Source: Neelides folsomi (lineage: Eukaryota > Arthropoda > Collembola > Neelipleona > Neelidae). Taken from it: 34,475 nt of DNA. Of this stretch, positions 26,140 through 34,475 are shown piece after piece. The stretch spans positions 1-34,475 of the forward strand of contig JAQGBZ010000537.1 of assembly GCA_034687125.1 (NCBI GenBank), given 5' to 3'. Each line of letters opens with the position of its first letter. Position 1 is the stretch's first letter. A program made the position numbers and the translations under genes. Below the pieces are notes generated by a model, which was given only the letters and a program-made list of their open reading frames with translations, made no database searches and was not told the origin of the DNA.

Positions 26140-26284
26140 TGATTATTGGTTAATTTTTTATAACTGAATTAATTATTTGAATTTTATTGAAATCATCTTT
26201 ATTTAGTAAAACTGTTCATTTTATCATACCAAGCTCATTGTAATTAAAGGTCCAAAGTTCAGGTATCGGATTTTATTTTATAAA

Positions 26285-29200
26285 ATGGAACACGGTCGTG
26301 GAGATTTTCTTGATCAAAAATTTGAACCTCCGGAATCAAGAGGTCCAAGCTTTGTCGATGTTGGAGCTGAAAATCCACCGAAGAAGAAAAAGAGTAAAAA
26401 GGAACGAAAGATCAAACCAAATTCAAAGTCTCCAGGGTCAAAGAATGTCAAAGTGGTCGTACGGTGCAGACCAATGAGTGAAAAGGAAATGGTCGGGGGT
26501 CATGTCTCGTAATTCATACACTTTAATTAAAATGCTTAAATTAACTTACAATTTCCATATTAAACATAAATTAATATATGAATTCTGGGTAAAGTGTCGT
26601 AAACTGCGATTTGAAACATGGACAAATTGAAATTGTGAACCTCACTCGACATAAAGTTAACTCTACGACGGAATCAAAAACTTTCTCATTTGATAAACTC
26701 TACGATTATACGTAATTTGACTCAATAATGGATTAATTTATTAACTTTGTTAATCACTTCTAGATATTGTTCAATGAAGACAAAAGCTGGTCCAATACAA
26801 AAAGCTATAATTTTTTACACTAATCCAATTAATTATAATATATTAATCGGCTTATTAACAAATAATCAAGTTAATCATCAGCTTTATCATTACATTATTA
26901 ATCAATATATTTTTTAGAAAAACACAACAAGATCTATATGAAGACGTTTTCAGTCCACTTATAACTTCCGTTCTGGATGGATTCAATGGAACTATCTTTG
27001 CTTATGGACAAACTGGAACGGGAAAAACTTATACAATGGAAGGTAAATCAAACTTCAACTCTAAGTCACTCACGTCACGTCACAGTGTTTATTAGTTGTT
27101 TAATAGCAGTTTTACAAACCTATTTTAATTAAATTGATGATGATGTTTAGCCAGTTTAACTAAATAAATTATATATTATATGTAGGTATATTATAGTATT
27201 ACTGCACATTGTACTAGATTAAGATACAAGATAGTTTTTATAAATAATGTTCAATTTCAGGCAATTTGGAAACGGAATTTGACCAAGGCGTAATTCCCAG
27301 AGCCTTCAAACACATTTTCGACCACATCTCTGCCACACCATCTTCGAAATATCTTGTCAAGGCATCCTATTTAGAAATATATCAAGAAGAAATTCGCGAT
27401 CTTCTCAACACCCGTGGCCTGATCAGTTGCGAGCTCCGAGAAAAATCCGAGGGATTGTATGTCAAAGATCTCTCTTCCTATCTCTGCTCAAATTCATTCG
27501 ACATTTTTGAATTAATGAAACAAGGGAAAAAATCTCGTTCTGTTGCTTCCACCGAAATGAATGAACATTCTTCTCGGTCTCATGCAATTTTCATTGTCAC
27601 CGTCGAGCGATTGGAAAAGACAGACGATGGGCGGACGATGGTCCGAATGGGGAAATTAAATCTTGTGGATCTCGCAGGCTCTGAACGGTGGACCAAAACT
27701 CTTTCATGTGGTCAACGGCTAAAAGAAGCCACAAGAATCAATTTGTCTTTATCTTCACTCGGAAACGTTATCAAAGCCTTGGTCGAGGGCCGAACACATA
27801 TTCCATACAGGGATTCAAAATTGACAAGACTTTTGCAGGATTCCCTCGGCGGGAATTCATTAACCGTTATGGTGGCGACAATTGGTCCTGCGAGTTACAA
27901 CATTGACGAAACATTAACAACGTTGAGATATGCAAGCCGGGCTAAGAGAATCGTCAATCGGCCCAAGATAAATGAAGATCCCAAAGACGCTATTTTGAGG
28001 GAATATCAAGAAGAGATTAAACGATTAAAAGAATTATTGGATGAGAAAATCCGGTCGAGGACTTCAAGACCCAAAACAGCTTCCAGCTCCAACAGAGAAA
28101 TAAATGATGGCGAATCGCGAGCTTTAACTCCAGAAAAACTTTCGAAATTAGCCGAGCTTCTTGACCCATTGGGAATTCCTGTTGGTTCCTCTAAAGGAAT
28201 GGTCTTTGCTCGACTTGAAGAACGAAAGGCTCATTTGTCTTTGGATAAGCAAAAGCAAGGGGAAAGGACGGAGAGTTTGAAACAGTTGATTGGGGAATCA
28301 GATGGAGTCATTGACAGATCCGGATCAATTCTTTCCGCCCTTGAAGAAAAGATCAAGTGGTTGGAGAGCAAAGTGATCGGCGGTGGTGGCGGAGACGTCC
28401 AGCATTTATTCGATGAGACTGAGCGAAAAAAAGCGTTGATTGAAGAAAAAAACCTCAGGATTGATGAGACGGAGAAAATGAAGGAGAACCTCAAAGGCAA
28501 ACTCGGGAAAGTGGGAAATGAATTGGTGGATATGAAGAAGAAACTCGTGGATTACCAAAAGGAAAAAACTGACTATTTCGGAAGGACAAACTTCCTCCAC
28601 CAAAAATTGAGGGACATTAGGAATAAATTTGAACTTGCTTTGGCAAAGAAACAAAATTCACAGTCAGACTCTTGGACACTTAGGGTCGAACTCGAAAGGT
28701 AATTTCAATTAAATCAAAATATCAAAGAAAAATAAACTTTTATTTTTAATTGGGAATTTTAATTTAACAGGGAACGAATCCTACAGAAATTAATTTACCA
28801 ACATTTCATCGCCACTCCTTATATCCACAATTTGGAGAAACGCGTCATTTTCGGCGAAGACAAAGAAATGTTCACTTTGGGTCAAAGTCCACATGTCTTA
28901 GATATTGAGAGCGGAAAGTTTCTTCGTCGACCTTCGCCAAATAAGAAAATGTTGTTTCCACTTTACAATGCTTTTCGAACTCGCTTTGTGGATGTTACCG
29001 CTTGCTCTGAATACGCCACTGACGAAAATATCCTTCAACTTGTCCCTATTTCTATTGAGTCAAAGGTTGAGAGTTTGGATAAGATTCCAGATGATGCGCA
29101 AATTAGAATGGTTTTTGAAAGGGCATTGGAAATTGTGAATACTCCGATTGTCATCAAAAATATTCCGCGAAGGTAATACAAATACTCTGTATTTAGTTTT

Positions 29201-29579
29201 GTTTAACGAACTATTACGATAATACCTACCTATAGGTATATATTATTATGATAGATTGTAGAATACGTAAACATATATACATACACATACATTTGTATGT
29301 GTTTATGAAGTCTTGTTTAATTATTGCATCGTAATTAAATAAATGTATTATGAATGGTTTTATCTTTTGGAATTTAGTGAAAGGAAAGTGGCGGGAGAAA
29401 TGTTGAGGAGTCACTTAATGAAGAAGGTGCAGAAACTGAATTACTCCACTCACACGGTTGATCCAATGGGAAAGATGCGGCATGTGAGGAATGTCATTGA
29501 TCCGCTTACAGGAGTTGAATTTCAAGATTTTGTCTTGACATCGCGTCCCACGTACTTACCCAGAAAATCTTTCGCATAA
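26285..29579 (+). CDS. KIF3B: Kinesin-2 motor subunit, KIF3B-like
   Basis: Six exons: 26285-26508, 26595-26711, 26918-27042, 27261-28698, 28771-29172 and 29378-29579 (TAA). They encode about 835 residues. After a basic N-terminal extension of about 54 residues ([14 protein letters not shown]), the motor begins [15 protein letters not shown]. The P-loop is [15 protein letters not shown], switch [12 protein letters not shown], switch [11 protein letters not shown]. Then come [17 protein letters not shown] and the kinesin-2 neck [17 protein letters not shown]. The stalk includes [20 protein letters not shown], matching the KIF3B stalk MESKLLVGGKNIVDHTNE, which favours KIF3B over KIF17 or KIF3A. 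Family knowledge: KIF3B pairs with KIF3A and KAP for anterograde intraflagellar and axonal transport. Oddities: GSERW replaces the usual GSERQ after switch II, and the tail is about 100 residues longer than in vertebrate KIF3B, with no family match that I recognise. Confidence 0.92.
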
Positions 29580-29584
29580 AAACA

Positions 29585-29594
29585 AATAAATAAA
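29585..29594 (+). terminator. Candidate poly(A) signal of the kinesin gene
   Basis: Two overlapping AATAAA hexamers (29585-29590 and 29589-29594) begin 6 nt after the stop codon. If the first is used, the 3' UTR is only about 30 nt. Further hexamers follow downstream. Confidence 0.45.
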
Positions 29595-32500
29595 AGACGT
29601 ACTACATCTACTAATACCATATCACACAAAAATATTTTTGTATTACCTACCTACTTTTATTAAATATTATAATAAAACATTTAAATAATAAATTACTACT
29701 AATGCTGCATTACATTATTGTGCAATGTTCCCATCAATGTTTTGATTTTTGTCGAATTTTTTAATACCATTACATATACCATAATACATACCTTGATTAC
29801 ATGATAGTTTTTACCGATACAGTAATTTTTTGTGTTTTATTCGAAAGAATTGAGTTTTTTGTCCATTTATTTGTTGAGGGATTAAGTAAAAGCATCCTTT
29901 GTTAGGTTATGCAATTTATAGAGAAAGGGACTTGAAGGTTTTCTCTTCAATTTCTCTTTGTCGTTAAACATGAATGAATGGATGAGCAATTAGGGAAAGC
30001 TGAAAGTTGAACTCCTACACCTTCCAATACATCATAATTATAGTGAGATATTCCAGACATATTCCAATATTATCAACAATACAATGGACATTGTATGTAT
30101 TTACAATGACCGCTACGATATCCATAAACTTCATTATAATGACTTGTAAATATATCAGCTTGTTCTTTCTTCTATAAATTATATAACAATAGAAGTTAAA
30201 TAGAGTAATAAATAGCATGGTTTTATCATGTGTCAGTGTCTCTTCCCTCGCGTGGCAGGCAATTAGGAAATTAGGTTGGAAGTTTATCCATGGGAAAACT
30301 CACCAATTCTCAATGGGTGAAGTCAATTTCATAAGTATTTATTCTTTCACTGCTTCATTCCCCTGATTCGCCTATGCAGTGAGAAATGTTAAAAAGATGT
30401 TTAATGATATCTGCTAATTAGCACTATAAAATTCAGGATTGGAATGGCAAGGAATTTACGGGGTTTATTTGTTCAAATGAAATCTGTGCCATAAATTAGA
30501 GAAGGATCGATCTCCGCCTTTGTCAGATTGTTTCCAATTGGGAGGAGCAAATAGAAATACACCGGAGAGACGTCTCTATCCAAATAAGACAAACAAGACG
30601 GGCCTTCGAGTTCAATAAAGGGTTAATTAATTACTTGCTAATAATTTATTTATTACCTCCTACGCACTTCAAAATTGCAAGATTTCCATTGTTCCGATTC
30701 ATGTTCTTGGAAAATGTTGTTCATTGGTTTCATACTAATAATTAATAATGTTAGGAATGGCGGGGAGTTTGTGAAGTTGGACGGTTCGTTTGAACAATTA
30801 AAGCACCAGTTCATTAAAACCATTCATTACCATTAACGGCATTAGCTAAATATTACATTCTTCAAGTTCCTCATCCAGCTTGAAAGTGAGAAACATTTAA
30901 CAAGTGCGCGGGCGGAATTTGGAACTTCAAATGGTTCTGAGGGTTTGAGTTGAGAGAGATGCGAAATGTGTTAAATTTTCTCTGAGCGCTTCCATTGGGG
31001 GTCTCAAACTCCTCATTAGTTTTTCACTTATAATTGCAAAGTTCCATTCTCACTTGCCTTTGCGGAACTCGGGATTGAAAGTTGCATTTGCAAAATTCAA
31101 TTTACATAACTTTCTTATAACACCCACTCTTTAACTCTCATTAGATAAGTATAGGGGACCAAACTTCTCACATACATAAATGATTGCAAATTACATCCTC
31201 ACAATTAGTAGTTATATTAGCTATATCGCAAATGTTACAAATTATCAAATATTAAACTATTTCAATTTTTCAAATCGTACAATATTGCAAGAATGCATTA
31301 AAATTATTAGATACAACAAGTTTAGCTATAAAATCAATAAACTCATATTTTCCGAACCATTTTAAAAAGAATATCATGAATGTAACATTTATTGTACATA
31401 CAAAAGATTTGTTTTGATCCCTGCTGTGTTGAAAATGGTTCTAACAAAATACGAGGCCCATTTTGTTTCCAAATTCTTCCCTCCCGTGTAAACATTCGCA
31501 AATTAATCGTATCTCAGTTTCCGATGGATTTCCACACGAAGGATCATTTCATCGTTTCGAACCTCGCAGTTGAATAGCCGTGTAAACACCCCAAACCCTC
31601 TCTTGCATATTGGGTTCTATGGGAGTAAATGGAAAAGGAAAATATTCACCCGGTTCCCTTATCCAAGCTGAGACTCACGTCCTTTATTACATAAAAGACA
31701 TCAAAGTACGGCACAACATATAAATTCATATAAAAAGTATGGCAAAGGATATAAAAAGTATATAAAACATGAAAGTGTATTTCTAACTAACGAAGGGTAA
31801 AAACGTAAAAAGTACCAACTTTAAATACTTATAGCAAGTTATTAAATACAGCTAGTTATACTACAGTTAGTCATACATCTGTAATATGAAACATGAAAGA
31901 AAGTAAAGAGTAGTAATATGAAAAATGTATAGAATGTTAAAACTCGTAATGTTATATAATGTATAGTTAATGTGGGTGGAAGACGTGGACGTGGTTGTTC
32001 GAGATTCCCCAAATGAGAGGAAATGGTTGGAGAGGCACGTCGAGGGTTGGCCTACTTTTTATTCCCCTCTGTTTCTCTCCTGTTTATTTTCCTTGTTGGA
32101 GCCAACCGTCGGCATCTTTCACTCCTCCCTCATCCATCATCATCAAAGAGGGTCATTGAGAGATCTCATTCAGGCCCTTTGGAGGAACGGGAGGACAATG
32201 GAGACTCTCATGGATCATCTTTTGAACTCCCGTCCGCTCCGCATCATTACATCCACTGTTTTATCACCCAGAGATTAGACAGAATAAATTACATCATTAG
32301 ACTTTCATATTCCAAAATGATCTTTGAGAAGTCGACAGGAAGTAAAGGATGCTAAATTCATCCTTCAATGAACATCCTTTAACTACTCAAATAGAAATTG
32401 TTTTGACTTATACAAAATTTTGGAAAATCCAATGTCCAAAAGTCGCAAATATCTGTAATCAAAAATTAGTTTTGTTGACAAGTTTTCGGTACATGTGGAA

Positions 32501-34395
32501 AGAACTAAAATACTCAAAATGTATATAAAAGTATATCATGAAGGTGTAAAATGTGGGAATGTGGGTCCTAAGAGAATTCTCCCATAATTTTACAAGGTAT
32601 AAGATGTAAAAGTATAAATGTAGATGAACATGGCTGAATGAGGTCCACATTAGTAAAAAGGAGGCTGGTGAATTAAAAACGAGGTTTATGAGATCCGTAA
32701 CACTTTTGAGGAGAAGTTTCCTTCTTTATGCTCACTTTATATACAGGAAGGTTTGAATTCCTTCGAAACCGGCTGTTTCCCTCTGGTGAAATTCTCCTAT
32801 TAACCGCCACTTGGGGGAACATAAAATGAAAATAGAAAAGTTCACAAATTCGAACGAGCCAACGGACCAGGCGAGATATGGAAATAATAAGGAAGATCTT
32901 GGATTGAATGAACTTCCTCCCAAACATGAATTATGGGGAGAGATAGGAATGAGACGGAGATCTGAAGGAGATGAGATGAGATGAGATGAGAGATGTGAAT
33001 GGAAATCCCTCTGAGGAACTCCAATTCAACAACGAACCTCAAAACACTATGAAATTGACATGAGTAACAAACAACCACCCATCACTGTCTTTAATAAAAC
33101 AATGTAATTTTTCTCCCTCGCCCTCCCAGAAGACCTTTACATTTTCTCAATCACTCTCCGCTCATATTAAGCCAGAGAATTTCCCCAGGATTTTCACCAT
33201 TACGCCATCGGGATCTCTTTTGTATCAAATTTGTAGTCTCATATATGAAAATCATTCAAAAGACAAAATATCATAAATATGACTCATACTCACAAGGATG
33301 TATGGTAATGGTATGTAACATGGTATGTATGGTATATATAAATATTATGTATAAATATGCACATGAAGTTTTATGTTTTATAAATATTTTATGATACGAA
33401 TTTTTATATATTTTTAAAAGCAAAATGTTATTTTGTGCCTTTCCCCTATTGAATTTGCGAGACATTCGTAAATGTAATCCGTCTCTTATCCCTCGGTCTC
33501 AAAGTTGTAAAAGAGTTCCTCCGGACCTGGGAGTGAATGAGACCAGAATTTCATTATCTTTCATCACTCATATGGGAATTTGAATTTCCTCTTTCAAAAG
33601 GTTGAGTTGAGAATAAGGAAATGTGTCCATTGAGGAGAACTTTCAAGTGGGCCGAAGGAGCGGAAGTTCCGGAAAGTTGGAGAGGAAAGCGGAGATTTCT
33701 CTCCACTCGAACCTTTAATTTCCCTCAAATCCCCCAAGTTGTTTCTTATGAGTTTTCCATCGTTCCTTCCTTGCAGTTCTCTCTATGAGTCTTTGGTCGG
33801 GATCTCCGTTGGTTCTCAGCTTGGATCTTGGTGGAGGTGCAAGGTGGGTCGTGTTCTGATATTGAATTATCATTTTGCAAGGACGTATCTCATCCAATGA
33901 TACATTGTAGGGGAAAGGAGCGTGAGATTCCCCCAACCATAAATTTCCCCATTTGGCGGCCCTCTTCCCATGGTTCATATTAAAATGGGCCATTTCATTC
34001 TTCAAATTGAGCTCCTTTAATACGACCCTCTTCTTCACAAATATAACTCCATCTTAGAATTCCATCTCACATCTTACATCTTCTTGTTAGAAAATCTTAT
34101 ATTTTCTTAAATACTATATTACTAATGTTATGAAGAGTACACTATGAAATATAATGTAATGTATGAATATATATTATTATCTATAAAATATCAGTATATT
34201 TGTATGTGTAAACATTATTAAACATAGGGATCTCACTATATCTATATACATACCATACTAGTACTGTAGCATTCTGTAACAACCATTCTTTGTATGACTA
34301 TATTTTGAATTCTTTTATAAAGTTACTCGCTTATTAAAACGTAACCAGTAATGCTTATATGGTTTGTGGTTCTTTTTATATTAAAGTATTATTAA
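29595..34395. other. Intergenic stretch of 4.8 kb, no gene recognised
   Basis: Composition alternates between very AT-rich segments and moderately balanced, pyrimidine- or purine-biased segments (about 30240-31140, 31970-32280, 33500-34040). The open frames here (31970-32355 on +, 32673-33078 and 33715-34038 on -) lack recognisable motifs, and I could find no splice partners. The balanced segments may be regulatory DNA or UTR of a gene outside the window. Confidence 0.5.
32968..32991. repeat. GAGAT pentanucleotide microsatellite
   Basis: GAGAT is repeated about 4.6 times without interruption. It is a simple tandem repeat in non-coding DNA and likely to vary in length between individuals. Confidence 0.85.
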
Positions 34396-34397
34396 TA

Positions 34398-34475
34398 TCA
34401 GGTTGCTCGGAAAGTTCTGATATTTTTTAGTTTTTGGTATACATTTGTATAAATTTTACATTGCTAGTCTTAAAC
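34398..34475 (+). mobile_element. Possible 5' end of a mariner-type transposon, cut by window edge
   Basis: TCAGGTTGCTCGGAAAGTTC, preceded directly by a TA dinucleotide at 34396-34397, has the look of a mariner terminal inverted repeat (family ends commonly read T(T/C)AGGTTG.CC.GAAAGT). Tc1/mariner elements insert at TA and duplicate it. The remaining sequence to the window end would be the leader before a transposase frame. The other terminus and any transposase lie outside the window, so this rests on one end only. Confidence 0.5.

Noticed and set aside
31970..32355. Overlapping plus-strand frames of 102 and 110 codons
   Set aside because: Two different frames open over the same DNA indicate composition rather than coding, and neither has a motif.
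33715..34038. 107-codon minus-strand frame, basic and fairly balanced in composition
   Set aside because: No recognised domain, no obvious neighbouring exons, and length within chance for a locally GC-richer segment. It could still be part of an unseen gene.

Overview
This is nuclear DNA from an animal. The window is AT-rich, the genes are split by mostly short GT-AG introns (about 60-370 nt, with a few of 1.0-1.6 kb), and the gene set is metazoan: a calcium-activated potassium channel, the synaptic scaffold Homer, an ANTP-class homeobox gene and a heterotrimeric-type kinesin-2. The Homer and SK channel sequences look most like those of protostomes, possibly an arthropod. That placement is an impression from remembered family features, not a search result. 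No bacterial-style operons, CRISPR arrays or tRNA/rRNA genes were seen.

Layout. (1) 731-3441, + strand: the last four exons of an SK (KCNN-type) channel whose 5' part lies outside the window. (2) 3442-10256: a 6.8 kb AT-rich stretch with no convincing gene, holding a perfect 53-bp inverted repeat. (3) 10257-12298, - strand: a complete six-exon Homer gene. (4) 13980-16663, - strand: a homeobox gene whose 5' start and last exon are not fully settled. (5) 16664-19039: non-coding apart from a GC-richer open patch at 18702-18926. (6) 19040-23496, + strand: a complete eight-exon gene for a divergent second-largest RNA polymerase subunit (RPB2 family). (7) 23841-29579: a dense housekeeping cluster with PSMB2 (-), UTP23 (+) and a KIF3B-like kinesin (+). 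(8) 29595-34395: about 4.8 kb with no gene seen, followed by what looks like the first bases of a mariner-type transposon at 34398.

How the genes relate. The left half carries neuronal or developmental genes with large flanks. The right half carries compact housekeeping genes. PSMB2 and UTP23 are head to head over 444 bp with a CACGTG palindrome between them. The polymerase gene and PSMB2 are tail to tail, and UTP23 and the kinesin are in tandem 190 bp apart.

The most unusual item is the polymerase gene. It keeps the catalytic-centre and zinc-ribbon motifs, but it differs strongly from canonical animal RPB2, which is among the most conserved proteins known, while Homer and SK in the same window are well conserved. 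It is therefore best read as an intact divergent RPB2 paralogue rather than the standard subunit. All exon joins were worked out by hand from splice signals, reading phase and family similarity.
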